Positions 6,721 through 15,371 are shown, counted from the first letter of the stretch. The stretch: DNA of 64,000 nt from Pseudomonas mendocina (GCF_003008615.1 NZ_CP027657.1:3286001-3350000), one strand, 5' to 3'. Made by a program: numbers and translations. Notes: generated from the letters alone by a model not told the origin.

Positions 6721-8628
6721 ATGCAGCGCTCAATTGCCACCGTTTCCCTTAGCGGTACCCTGCCCGAGAAACTCGAAGCCATCGCCGCGGCCGGTTTCGA
6801 CGGCGTGGAAATCTTCGAGAACGATCTGCTCTATTACGACGGCAGCCCTACCGAGATTCGCAAGCGCTGCGCCGACCTTGGCATCGCCATCACCCTGTTC
6901 CAGCCGTTCCGCGACTTCGAAGGCTGCCGCCGCGACCGCCTGCAGCGCAATATCGACCGCGCCGAGCGCAAGTTCGATCTGATGCAGGAACTGGGCACCG
7001 ACCTGGTGCTGGTGTGCAGCAACGTCGCTGCCGACTCGCTGGGCGACGAGGAAATTCTTGTCGACGACCTGCGCCTGCTGGGCGAACGCGCCGGTGCGCG
7101 CGGCCTGCGTATCGGTTACGAAGCGCTGGCCTGGGGCCGTCACGTCAACACCTATCAGCAGGTGTGGAACCTGGTACGTCAGGCTGACCACCCGGCTGTC
7201 GGGGTGATTCTCGACAGTTTCCATACCTTGTCGCTCAAGGGCGACCCGAGTGCCATCGCCGAGATTCCTGGCGACAAGATCTTCTTCGTGCAAATGGCCG
7301 ATGCGCCGATTTTGGCCATGGACGTGCTGGAGTGGAGTCGCCATTTCCGCTGCTTCCCGGGGCAGGGCGAGTTCGACCTGGCCGGTTTCCTCGCGCCTAT
7401 CCTGCGCACCGGCTATCGCGGGCCGCTATCGCTGGAAATCTTCAACGACGGCTTCCGCGCCGCGCCACCACGGCAGAACGCTGCCGACGGTTTGCGTTCG
7501 TTGCTCTATCTGGAAGAGAAAACCCACAAGCGCCTGCAGAAAGAGGGGCATGCGATCGAGCCGGGCGTGCTGTTCACCCCGCCTGCGGCGCATCCCTACG
7601 GTGGCATCGAGTTCCTTGAATTCGCTGTCGATGAGGCGGTTGGTGCACGCCTGGCCGGTTGGCTGGAGCGTCTGGGCTTCGCTCACGCCGGTCAGCACCG
7701 CTCCAAGGATGTCAGCCTGCTGCGTCAGGGCGATATCAACATCGTGCTCAATGCTGAACCTTATTCTTTCGCGCACAACTTCTTCGCGTCCCATGGCCCG
7801 TCACTGTGCGCCACGGCATTGCGGGTGAAAGATGGCGCCGATGCGTTGCAGCGTGCCTGCGATTATCGCGGCCAGCCCTATCGTGGCCTGGTCGGCCCGA
7901 ACGAGCGCGAGGTGCCCGCCGTACGCGCTCCGGACGGCAGTCTGATTTACCTGGTGGAGCAGGCCGGCGAGGGCCAGACCATCTATGACACCGACTTCAG
8001 CCTGAACCCGGCCGCTACGGCCACGGGTAGCCTGCAGCGCATCGACCACATGGCCCTGGCATTGCCGGCCGACTCGCTGGACAGCTGGGTGCTGTTCTAC
8101 AAGAGCCTGCTGGACTTCGAGGCCGACGACGAAGTGGTGCTGCCCGACCCCTACGGCCTGGTGAAAAGTCGCGCGATCCGTAGCCGTTGCAGCTCGATCC
8201 GCCTGCCGCTGAACATCTCGGAGAACCGCAACACGGCCATTGCCCATGCGCTGTCCAGCTATCAAGGCTCCGGCGTGCACCACATCGCGTTTTCCTGCGA
8301 GGACATCTTCGCCGAAGTGGCGCGGGCCAAGGAAGCTGGTGTACCGCTGCTGGAAATCCCGCTGAACTATTACGACGACCTGGCGGCACGCTTCGATTTC
8401 GACGACGAGTTCCTCAGCGAGCTGGCCTATTACAACGTGTTGTACGACCGTGACGCCCAGGGCGGCGAGCTGTTCCACGTCTACACCGAGCCGTTCGAGG
8501 AGCGCTTCTTCTTCGAAATCATTCAGCGCAAGAATGGTTATGTCGGCTACGGCGCGGCCAACGTCGCGGTGCGCCTGGCGGCCATGGCCAAGGCGCGCAC
8601 TGGTTCGGTGAAGAAGCCGAGACTCTGA
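6721..8628 (+). CDS. quiC: 3-dehydroshikimate dehydratase QuiC, fused to an HPPD-like domain
   Basis: The 635-residue enzyme converts 3-dehydroshikimate to protocatechuate, the step that joins quinate/shikimate breakdown to the beta-ketoadipate pathway. Residues 1-270 form a xylose-isomerase-like TIM barrel; E134, D165, Q191 and E239 fall at the metal-ligand positions I recall for P. putida QuiC1, which also supports the start at 6721 (AAGGA eight bases upstream). Residues about 285-625 are a two-module vicinal-oxygen-chelate region related to 4-hydroxyphenylpyruvate dioxygenase (IDHMALALP, HIAFSCEDIF, YTEPFEERFFFEI), the fusion typical of Pseudomonas QuiC. The catalytic role of the second half is unclear. 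The next gene encodes the TetR regulator. Confidence 0.95.
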   Translation: MQRSIATVSLSGTLPEKLEAIAAAGFDGVEIFENDLLYYDGSPTEIRKRCADLGIAITLFQPFRDFEGCRRDRLQRNIDRAERKFDLMQELGTDLVLVCSNVAADSLGDEEILVDDLRLLGERAGARGLRIGYEALAWGRHVNTYQQVWNLVRQADHPAVGVILDSFHTLSLKGDPSAIAEIPGDKIFFVQMADAPILAMDVLEWSRHFRCFPGQGEFDLAGFLAPILRTGYRGPLSLEIFNDGFRAAPPRQNAADGLRSLLYLEEKTHKRLQKEGHAIEPGVLFTPPAAHPYGGIEFLEFAVDEAVGARLAGWLERLGFAHAGQHRSKDVSLLRQGDINIVLNAEPYSFAHNFFASHGPSLCATALRVKDGADALQRACDYRGQPYRGLVGPNEREVPAVRAPDGSLIYLVEQAGEGQTIYDTDFSLNPAATATGSLQRIDHMALALPADSLDSWVLFYKSLLDFEADDEVVLPDPYGLVKSRAIRSRCSSIRLPLNISENRNTAIAHALSSYQGSGVHHIAFSCEDIFAEVARAKEAGVPLLEIPLNYYDDLAARFDFDDEFLSELAYYNVLYDRDAQGGELFHVYTEPFEERFFFEIIQRKNGYVGYGAANVAVRLAAMAKARTGSVKKPRL

Positions 8629-8727
8629 CCGTGAGGCGGCGGTGCCCCGACAGGGCGCCGCTGCCCAGAGGCTGTACGGCCTGCCATAATTCGTTCCATC
8701 CATACCTATAAAAAAGATCATTGCCGT

Positions 8728-9399
8728 ATGACTGAAGCAGCCGTAGGCATTGCCTCCGCTCCCCCAGAAGCGGTGCGCAAGGCGCGCAAGAACAACCCTG
8801 AAAAGACCCGCGAGAGCATTCTCCAGGCCGCTATCACCGAGTTCGTCCAGCAGGGCCTCTCGGGCGCGCGGGTGGATGCCATTGCCGAGCGTACCGCGAC
8901 CTCGAAGCGGATGATCTATTACTACTTCGGGAGCAAGGAACAGCTCTATCTCGAAGTCCTGATCAAGCTTTACGGCGATATTCGCGGCACCGAGAGCCGG
9001 CTCGATCTGGCTTCGCTGCCTCCGGCCCTGGCGATCCGTCGGCTGGTGGAATTCACCTTCGACCACCATGACCGCAACGTCGACTTCGTGCGCATCGTCA
9101 GCATCGAGAACATCCACTACGGCGAGTACGTCAAACAGTCGCCAGCCATCCGCCAGATGAGCAACGTGGTGCTCGACACCCTCGGCAAGACCATTCGCCG
9201 CGGCGAGGAAGAAGGCGTGTTTCGCGCCAATATCGATGTGCTGGACGTGCATCTGCTGATGAGCTCGTTCTGTTTCTACCGCGTATCGAACCGGCATACC
9301 TTCGGGCATATCTTTGCCATCGATTTTCAGGATGATGAGACCAAAAGGCGGCACAAGGAGATGATCTGCGAGGCCGTGCTTCGGTTCGTGCAGCGTTAG
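8728..9399 (+). CDS. TetR-family regulator of the hydroaromatic cluster
   Basis: The 223-residue protein has a basic N-terminal arm, a TetR helix-turn-helix (about residues 25-72, with ARVDAIAERTATSKRMIYYYFGSKEQLY) and a helical ligand domain. It follows quiC on the same strand with a 99-base gap, as does PA0243 behind PA0242 in P. aeruginosa. TetR repressors bind short palindromes, so the three 20-base sites at 451, 6532 and 17606 are its natural targets. An intermediate such as dehydroshikimate or protocatechuate would be the expected inducer. Binding and ligand are inference. Confidence 0.92.
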   Translation: MTEAAVGIASAPPEAVRKARKNNPEKTRESILQAAITEFVQQGLSGARVDAIAERTATSKRMIYYYFGSKEQLYLEVLIKLYGDIRGTESRLDLASLPPALAIRRLVEFTFDHHDRNVDFVRIVSIENIHYGEYVKQSPAIRQMSNVVLDTLGKTIRRGEEEGVFRANIDVLDVHLLMSSFCFYRVSNRHTFGHIFAIDFQDDETKRRHKEMICEAVLRFVQR

Positions 9400-9415
9400 T
9401 TCGCGCTTCTCCACG

Positions 9416-9449
9416 AAAGCCCCTGATACCTCGGTGTCAGGGGCTTTTT
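9416..9449. terminator. bidirectional intrinsic terminator
   Basis: AAGCCCCTGA (9417-9426) pairs with TCAGGGGCTT (9437-9446), and the inner bases extend the stem. T5 follows on the plus strand and an AAA run serves the minus strand. It lies between the convergent TetR and Bug-protein genes. Confidence 0.9.
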
Positions 9450-9455
9450 CATGGC

Positions 9456-10457
9456 TCAGGGCTGTGCGATACCGACCGACTCCGGCGAGATGGCCACGGC
9501 CTTGGCCTTGTACATCGACCAGGTGGTGACCGACTGCCAGCGCTTGAGGAAGGCGTCAGCTTCGGCGCCGTGGATATTCAGGGGCTTGGCGCCGAAATTC
9601 TTCAGGAACGCCTGGTAGTCATCGCTTGCCACCGCATTGGCGTAAGCCTTGACCAGCGTCTGCTTGATTTCGTCCGGGGTGTCCTTGTGGACGAACACAC
9701 CATAGAACGGTCCCCATGGCAGGTACTGCGCCAGATCCGGCAAGGTCTTGGTGATCGGTTCTACGCCCGGCAGCTCCGGCATTTCCTCGCTGGCGAACAC
9801 GGCCAGGGCGCGGAACTTGCCCGAGGCGACCATCTCCTTGCTGGCGGCGAAGGACAGCGGGGTGAAGTCGATGTGGCCGCCAAGCAGGGCGCTGACGATC
9901 GGGCCTTCGCCCTGGAAATTCACTTCACGGACTTTCAGGTCTTCCACGGCGCGGAACATCGAGAAGACGGTGTTCTGCAGCGCGCCGACGCCGGTACTGC
10001 CCATGCGGATATTGCCGTCGCCCTGGCGGATGGCGTTGAGCAGGTCGTCCATGGTTTGCCATGGGCTGTCAGCCAGCACGGCGATCAGCACGCTGTTCTG
10101 GGCGATGATGTTGACCGGATAGAAGGCGCTGTAGTCGAAGTCGGCCAGGCCCATTACCTGATACAGCTGTGGGTTTTCCGCGCCCAGCAGCAGGGTATAG
10201 CCGTTGGGTCGCTGCTGTTTGACGTAGCTGCCACCGATCAGCGCGGTGCCGCCTGGACGGTTGGTGATGACCAGCTTGGTATCGAGTTCTTTCTCGACGT
10301 GGGCGCTCAGGCTGCGCATCACGTTGTCGGTGGCGCCCCCGGCGCCCCATGGGACGACGGCCTGGATACTGCGTTCGGGGTAGGCGGCGTGAGCCGGTAA
10401 GGCCAGGGTGAGAGCGCTGAGTCCGAGAGCGGCGCCGGTCAGTAGGGATTTGAGCAT
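9456..10457 (-). CDS. Bug/TctC-family periplasmic binding protein
   Basis: The 333-residue product starts with a clear signal peptide (MLKSLLTGAALGLSALTLALPAHA) and continues with the Bug-family sequence YPERSIQAVVPWGAGGATDNVMR. Such proteins bind carboxylates or aromatic acids for tripartite tricarboxylate transporters or act as periplasmic sensors. The start at 10457 follows GGAG; a start five codons earlier is possible. No TctA or TctB membrane gene is in the window, so it is an orphan that must work with a distant permease. It is the last gene of the flavoprotein operon and its leader carries (CAA)6 at 10476-10494, so it is probably induced with the pathway to capture its substrate. Confidence 0.9.
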   Translation of the reverse strand: MLKSLLTGAALGLSALTLALPAHAAYPERSIQAVVPWGAGGATDNVMRSLSAHVEKELDTKLVITNRPGGTALIGGSYVKQQRPNGYTLLLGAENPQLYQVMGLADFDYSAFYPVNIIAQNSVLIAVLADSPWQTMDDLLNAIRQGDGNIRMGSTGVGALQNTVFSMFRAVEDLKVREVNFQGEGPIVSALLGGHIDFTPLSFAASKEMVASGKFRALAVFASEEMPELPGVEPITKTLPDLAQYLPWGPFYGVFVHKDTPDEIKQTLVKAYANAVASDDYQAFLKNFGAKPLNIHGAEADAFLKRWQSVTTWSMYKAKAVAISPESVGIAQP

Positions 10458-10475
10458 GTGGATGTTCTCCATCGG

Positions 10476-10494
10476 TTGTTGTTGTTGTTGTTGT
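10476..10494 (-). promoter_or_regulatory. Crc/Hfq-like CA motif, (CAA)6 tract
   Basis: Six CAA repeats on the minus strand lie 19-37 bases before the start of the binding-protein gene. This is the longest CA motif in the window and could also vary in length by slippage. Confidence 0.65.
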
Positions 10495-10560
10495 GAACCC
10501 CTGTTCAGGCCGGGGTGTACCTTGTCTTGCAGGTGAGTCGAGAGCAGGCGAGGCGCCTGG

Positions 10561-12327
10561 TTACAGCGCCTGAACCTCTTGTTGTGTTGGGGCGGTGTGG
10601 GCTGTGTGGCGCGATGTGCTGTCACCGGCCAGGGCCAGGCCGGCGAGGTAGCCGAAGGTCATGGCCGGCCCGAGGGTGATGCCGCCACTGGGGTAATGGC
10701 CGGCCATTACGCTGTTCATGTCGTTGCCTACGGCGAACAGACCGGTGATGGGCTGTCCGCTCGCATCCAGAACACATGCATCGGCATCGGTGCGCAGACC
10801 GGCGAAGGTGCCCAGGCTGCCGGGGTGCAGTTTCACCGCATAAAGGCGCCCGCGCAGGGCGCGCAGTGACGGGGTGGGCTGCTGCAGTACCTCGCCCTGG
10901 GCGCGGTTGTAAGTAGAGCGGCCGCGCTGGAAGTCAGGGTCTTCCCCCAGGCTGGCGAAGCGGTTGAAGCGCTCCAGCGTGGCTAGCAGCGCAGGTGCAT
11001 CGATGGCGCAGCGGGCCGCGAGTTCGGCGGCGTTGGCGCCACTGTGCAGGTAGCCACGACGCTGATAGTAGCCATCGCTGAATGGCAGCGGCTTGGCCCA
11101 GCCAATGCCGTAGCGCCAACGCGCCCTGGCGTCGCAGATCAGCCAGGCCTCGATGGGCTCGCCAGCGGGCGTGGCTTCGATCAGCGCGTTCATGAAGTCG
11201 TGGTAGCAGTCGGCCTCGTTGGTGAAGCGCTTGCCATCACGGCGCACGGCGATGAAGCCCGGTTTGGCTCGGTCGACCAAGTGCGGGAAGTTGCCGACGC
11301 TGCCATCGCGACGTGGCACGCGCGAGACCGGTGCCCAGGCGCCGGCATGCGCCAGGTCAGCGGCGACCACGGCCCCTACCGCTTCGCCCAGACGCAAGCC
11401 ATCGCCACTGTTTTCCAGTGGGGCGGCGCTGTGATGTTCGGTACCCGTGGGGGCGTGCGTGATCAGTTGGGCGATGCGCTGGCGGTCATGCGGAAAACCG
11501 CCGCAGGCCAGCACCACACCGCGGTGCGCATTGACCAGCAGTTCGCCCTGCACCTGTTGCAGCACGGCGCCGTAGACCCGGCCGTTGGCGTGCAGCAGGT
11601 GGCGAGCGGGGCTGGCGGTGAGCAGTTCGACCTGCCGATCCAGGGCGCTGCGCAGCAGGCGCGCCACCAGCGCGTTGCCGTTGACCAGTTGCATGCCGCG
11701 ACCCTGCAGCAGGCAGTCGTGCAGATGACGCAGTAAACGGCCGGCCACATGCAAGGCGGCGCGTGGCGAGCGACGGACGTTGAAGAAGGCGGCCATGTCG
11801 GCACCGCCGGCGATGCCCATGCCGAACAGGCTGACAATATCCAGCGGGGCGCGCATCCGTTTCAGGGCATCGCCGAGTAGCCGGCCATCGAAAGGCTGGG
11901 CACATAACGAGCGGCCGCCGGTTGCCGCGCCATCGCCGTCGCGCATGTCCGGCATGCGGCTGCCGGAGTAGAACTGCACGGCAGTACGGTTCTGGAAGAA
12001 CTCGACCATTTCCGGGCCGCGTTGCAGGTAGGCCTGCTGCAGCGCGTCGAGTCGCTGGCAATGGGTCTGCTCGCGCAGGTAGCGCTCTGGCGCATCGCCT
12101 TCTTCGAACAGGCCTTCAGCCTTGGCCAACGGGTTGCGCGGTATCCACAGCCAGCCACCGGACCAGGCGCTGGTGCCGCCAAGCTGTTCGGCCTTTTCCG
12201 CCACCACCACGCTCAAACCGTGCTCTGCCGCGGTCACAGCTGCCGCCAGCCCGGCTGCGCCGGAGCCGATCACCAGCACGTCACAGTCGAGCGTACGCGT
12301 AGCCTGCTTGGTCTTGTCGTTTTGCAT
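10561..12327 (-). CDS. KstD-like FAD-dependent dehydrogenase, paralogue 1
   Basis: The 588-residue flavoprotein has an N-terminal FAD-binding Rossmann fold (DVLVIGSGAAGLAAA, residues 16-30; GGTSAWSGG) and the C-terminal FAD-family block YPSGGITLGPAMTFGYLAG. In 3-ketosteroid delta-1-dehydrogenase the equivalent Tyr-x3-Gly (Y487/G491 in Rhodococcus KstD1) activates the keto group for alpha,beta-desaturation; here it is Y545/G549. The family also includes 4-oxocyclohexanecarboxylate desaturases and fumarate reductase flavoproteins. It is clearly paralogous to the product of 12718-14460 (shared DRAKPG-IAV, RRSP and WLICDA segments) and in the same operon. Desaturation of an oxo-cyclohexane(ene) acid is my inference. 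Confidence 0.85.
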   Translation of the reverse strand: MQNDKTKQATRTLDCDVLVIGSGAAGLAAAVTAAEHGLSVVVAEKAEQLGGTSAWSGGWLWIPRNPLAKAEGLFEEGDAPERYLREQTHCQRLDALQQAYLQRGPEMVEFFQNRTAVQFYSGSRMPDMRDGDGAATGGRSLCAQPFDGRLLGDALKRMRAPLDIVSLFGMGIAGGADMAAFFNVRRSPRAALHVAGRLLRHLHDCLLQGRGMQLVNGNALVARLLRSALDRQVELLTASPARHLLHANGRVYGAVLQQVQGELLVNAHRGVVLACGGFPHDRQRIAQLITHAPTGTEHHSAAPLENSGDGLRLGEAVGAVVAADLAHAGAWAPVSRVPRRDGSVGNFPHLVDRAKPGFIAVRRDGKRFTNEADCYHDFMNALIEATPAGEPIEAWLICDARARWRYGIGWAKPLPFSDGYYQRRGYLHSGANAAELAARCAIDAPALLATLERFNRFASLGEDPDFQRGRSTYNRAQGEVLQQPTPSLRALRGRLYAVKLHPGSLGTFAGLRTDADACVLDASGQPITGLFAVGNDMNSVMAGHYPSGGITLGPAMTFGYLAGLALAGDSTSRHTAHTAPTQQEVQAL

Positions 12328-12393
12328 GGGCGAGCGAGTCCTGCGCAGGCGCCGTGGCGCCTGCGTTTGTAGGGGGTACGGAGCTAGGTCAGG

Positions 12394-12714
12394 TCACTGC
12401 AGGGGCGAGAACCCGGTCGGTCGCAGGATGCGCGACTCCAGGGTGACGACCGCATCCAGTTCCTTGTTCTTGCGGCCGAAGGCGGCCCAACGCGGGTCGG
12501 CGGCCATGGCGGCGCGGCGCTTGCTGCGATCGTCGAGGCTGTCGTAGGCCCAGATGTGCACCACCTGGTTGGCTTCACCGAACTCGGTGGTGAAGAAACC
12601 GACGAGTTGGCCCAGGTGCTCGGTCTGCACGGCCAGCGCATCGCTCTGATACAGCGCCAGCCAATCGGCCATGCGGGTGGGCTTGAGGGTGTAGGTGCGC
12701 ATTTCGTAGAACAT
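12394..12714 (-). CDS. NIPSNAP-family protein
   Basis: The 106-residue protein is one ferredoxin-like NIPSNAP domain, beginning MFYEMRTYTLKPTRMADW and containing VVHIWAYDSLDDRSKRRAAM. Bacterial members appear in catabolic operons, but their biochemical role is not settled; a dimeric alpha/beta barrel related to antibiotic-biosynthesis monooxygenases would suit binding of a small aromatic or alicyclic acid. Its AAGGAG ribosome binding site overlaps the stop of the upstream flavoprotein gene (three-base gap), so it is translated with that gene, and it lies between the two paralogous dehydrogenases. That placement suggests an accessory or isomerase-like function in the same step. Confidence 0.85.
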   Translation of the reverse strand: MFYEMRTYTLKPTRMADWLALYQSDALAVQTEHLGQLVGFFTTEFGEANQVVHIWAYDSLDDRSKRRAAMAADPRWAAFGRKNKELDAVVTLESRILRPTGFSPLQ

Positions 12715-12717
12715 GAA

Positions 12718-14460
12718 TTACTCCTTGGACGTCTTGGTGGCCGAGGCGAGGCGCTCGGCGATGTGGGTGGCGGCGATGTAGCCGAAGGTCAGGCCCGGTC
12801 CGAGGGTGATGCCGGGACCGGGGTAGGTGCCGTCCATGATCGAGTTCATGTCGTTGCCGCCGGCGTACAGGCCTTCGATGGGCTTGCCGTGGCTGTCCAG
12901 CACATTGGCGAAACGGTCGGTGCGCAGGCCGCGCGCCGAGCCCAGGTCGCCGGTGTGGATGGCGATGGCGTAGAACGGGCCACGTTCCAGCGGTGCCAGG
13001 CATGGGTTCGGACGGCGGGCCGGGTCGCCCATGTAGCGGTTGTAGCTGTTGCCGCCTTTTTCGAACGCACGGTCGACGCCTTCGCGAGCGTCATTGTTGT
13101 AGCGCTCCAGGGTCTGGCGCAGGGCGAGCGGGTTAAGGCCAATGGTCTGCGCCAGTTGCTCGATGGTCTTGCCCTGCTTGAGGTAGCCGGAGGCAACCAG
13201 CGCGCTGTTGTCCACCGGGCTCGGCCGAGCCAGGCCCATGCCATAGCTGTTCATCGCGGTGGCATCGCAGATCAGCCAGCAACGGGTGTTGCCCGTGGCG
13301 AACATGGTCTGCACGAAATGGTGGTAGGAGTTGGACTCGTTGACGAAACGCTGGGCGGCCTGGTTGACGGCAATCACGCCCGGCTTGGCGCGGTCGGTCA
13401 CCAGATGCGGGAAGCGCTCGCGCTCGCCGTTGGCATGCACGGCCTCGGAAACCGGGGCCCAGAAGAAATTTGCCGCCAGGCCCTCGCCGACTGCGGCATT
13501 GGCCGCTGCGCTCAGGCGCAGGCCGTCGCCTATGTTGCTGGATGGCGACATGGTCAGGTGCGGATCGGGGCTGGGCGGGCGGAAGTTGGCGGCCATGGCG
13601 CTGGCGGCAAAACCGCCCATGGCGCAGACCACGCCGCCGCGCGAGCGAACGTCCAGCGTACGGCCGTCGCGGGTGATGCGGGCGCCGCGCACCGCGCCGT
13701 CCTCGATGATCAGCTCTTGCGCGTGGCTGTCCAGCCACAGCTCCACGCCATTGGCGAACGCGGTCGTCGCCAGGCGTGCGATCAGGGCATTGCCCGTGGT
13801 CAGGCGAGTACCGCGCGGGTGGTGCAGGCGATCCAACGCGTAGCGGCTCATCAGTTTGATGCAGTGCCACAGCGAGGCGGGCGAGCGACGGAAGCTGAGA
13901 AAATGCTGGATGTCGACGCGGTTCACCATCATGCCGCCGAACAGCAGCATGCCCGGTGGCGGCATGCGCAGCTTGGCGAAGTGCTCACCCAGGCGATTAC
14001 CGTCGTATTCATCGATTTCCAGTGCGCGGCCGCGCTCGGTACCACCGGGGGCATCGGGGTAATAATCCGGCGAATGCGGACGCAGGCTGTAGCTCAACTC
14101 GGTGTTGGCATGCAACCAGCGCATCGCCTCATGGCCACGCTCGATGAAGGCGTCGATTAGTTCTGCGTCGTAGCCGGCGCCGATCACATGCTGCAGGTAG
14201 CGGCGCATCGCCTCGGCGCTGTCCTTGGCTCCAGCGGCCTTGGCCTGGTCGGTGCCATAGACCCATACGGCGCCACCGGAAATCGCCGAGGTGCCACCGA
14301 AGGTGGAGGCCTTCTCCACGATCAGCACCTTGAGGCCACGGCAGGCAGCGGTGGTGGCGGCGGCAAAACCGGCGGCGCCGCTGCCCAGCACGATCAAGTC
14401 GTAGACCTGCACGTTGCTTGCAGTGGTTTGAGTTGCGGCAGTTTGAATGGCAGCGTTCAT
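12718..14460 (-). CDS. KstD-like FAD-dependent dehydrogenase, paralogue 2
   Basis: The 580-residue flavoprotein carries the dinucleotide fold YDLIVLGSGAAGFAAATTAA (residues about 20-40), GGTSAISGG and the C-terminal YPGPGITLGPGLTFGYIAA. The Tyr-x3-Gly pair characteristic of ketosteroid dehydrogenase active sites is Y546/G550. The start at 14460 follows GAGGAG and lies ten bases after the shikimate-dehydrogenase-like gene, so the two are co-transcribed. Two such desaturases in tandem are what sequential ring desaturation (oxo-cyclohexane to enone to phenol) would need. It could instead be a fumarate-reductase-like enzyme for another enoate. Confidence 0.85.
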   Translation of the reverse strand: MNAAIQTAATQTTASNVQVYDLIVLGSGAAGFAAATTAACRGLKVLIVEKASTFGGTSAISGGAVWVYGTDQAKAAGAKDSAEAMRRYLQHVIGAGYDAELIDAFIERGHEAMRWLHANTELSYSLRPHSPDYYPDAPGGTERGRALEIDEYDGNRLGEHFAKLRMPPPGMLLFGGMMVNRVDIQHFLSFRRSPASLWHCIKLMSRYALDRLHHPRGTRLTTGNALIARLATTAFANGVELWLDSHAQELIIEDGAVRGARITRDGRTLDVRSRGGVVCAMGGFAASAMAANFRPPSPDPHLTMSPSSNIGDGLRLSAAANAAVGEGLAANFFWAPVSEAVHANGERERFPHLVTDRAKPGVIAVNQAAQRFVNESNSYHHFVQTMFATGNTRCWLICDATAMNSYGMGLARPSPVDNSALVASGYLKQGKTIEQLAQTIGLNPLALRQTLERYNNDAREGVDRAFEKGGNSYNRYMGDPARRPNPCLAPLERGPFYAIAIHTGDLGSARGLRTDRFANVLDSHGKPIEGLYAGGNDMNSIMDGTYPGPGITLGPGLTFGYIAATHIAERLASATKTSKE

Positions 14461-14470
14461 CCCGTTCTCC

Positions 14471-15280
14471 TCACAGAACCAGCGCGGTCGCGCCCATGAA
14501 GTGGCCGAGGTTGCCGGCTTGTGCCAGGGCCATCTGCGGACCGGTCTGAATGCTGCAACCACGGGCTTTGGCCAGGGCCAGCAGGGGTGTGATTTCCGGG
14601 GCCGTCACCACATCGGCGACGTGTGCGCTGGCTGGCAGGCTCTGTAGCAAGGCTTGCGGTAGCGGCAACTCGCCGCTGTCGCCCATGCCCACCGGGGAGG
14701 CGTTGGCGATCAGGTCGAACGCGCTCAGGCTGTCGACTCGGGTGCTGACCGGCAGCTCGGGGAAGGCGCTGCGCAGCAGTTGCGCCAGCGCCTCTACGCG
14801 CTCATGGCTGACGTCGGACAGGGTCAGGGCAGAGACACCGGCCTGGCACAGCGAATATGCGATGGCGCTGCCGACGCCGCCGGCACCGATGACCAGCGCA
14901 CGTTTGCCCTTGGCATCGAAACCCTGCTGGCGGCCGGCGTTGATGAAGCCTTCACCATCGACGTTGTCGCCGATCAGGCGGCCGTCAGACTCGCGGCGAA
15001 TCACGTTGACCGAGCGCAGGGCGCTGGCGCGCTCGCTGAGTTCGTCGAGGTGCTCGACCACCTGCTGCTTGTAGGGAATGGTCACCACGCAACCGCGCAG
15101 GTTCTGCCAGCCGCGCAGGGTATCGATGAAGGAGGACAGTGCCTGGGCGCTGATGTCGATTGGCAGCATCACCCGGTTCAGGGCGTTGCCTTCGAACCAG
15201 CGATTGAAGTTTTCCGGGGATTTGACCTGGGCGATGGGGGAGCCGACGATCGCGACCAGTTCTGTAGAGCCGTTGACCAT
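14471..15280 (-). CDS. divergent shikimate dehydrogenase-like protein
   Basis: The 269-residue product (from 15280) has the shikimate dehydrogenase fold: the catalytic lysine in VVTIPYKQ (K71), an aspartate in GDNVDGEGF (D108) and the NADP loop IGAGGVGSA. The substrate-binding SxSP motif is altered to VKSPENFN, losing the first serine, and NTD is NVD, so its substrate is probably not plain shikimate. The start at 15280 is preferred to 15319 because it places the AACAAC tract (15303-15311) in the leader, as in neighbouring genes. It leads the operon with both flavoproteins and may oxidise a ring hydroxyl to the ketone they require. Confidence 0.82.
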   Translation of the reverse strand: MVNGSTELVAIVGSPIAQVKSPENFNRWFEGNALNRVMLPIDISAQALSSFIDTLRGWQNLRGCVVTIPYKQQVVEHLDELSERASALRSVNVIRRESDGRLIGDNVDGEGFINAGRQQGFDAKGKRALVIGAGGVGSAIAYSLCQAGVSALTLSDVSHERVEALAQLLRSAFPELPVSTRVDSLSAFDLIANASPVGMGDSGELPLPQALLQSLPASAHVADVVTAPEITPLLALAKARGCSIQTGPQMALAQAGNLGHFMGATALVL

Positions 15281-15302
15281 GAGAGGTGCCTGCGTATTGG
15301 AG

Positions 15303-15311
15303 TTGTTGTTG
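15303..15311 (-). promoter_or_regulatory. Crc/Hfq-like CA motif, dehydrogenase/flavoprotein operon
   Basis: CAACAACAA on the minus strand, 23 bases before the ATG at 15280. If translation began at 15319 the tract would be inside the gene as Asn codons. Confidence 0.45.
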
Positions 15312-15371
15312 GGCTGCATGGTGCGGCGAGCGGTGCACCCTCACAACGCGGCAGATCGAGGTTTTGGTTGT

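Noticed and set aside
7801..9414. Long open frame on the minus strand opposite quiC and the TetR gene
   Set aside because: It is an antisense shadow produced by high third-position GC; the translation is low-complexity and both opposite genes have clear family motifs.
12556..14160. Long plus-strand open frame opposite the second flavoprotein
   Set aside because: Antisense to a gene with complete FAD motifs; its His/Gly/Ala/Gln-rich sequence has no recognisable domain.
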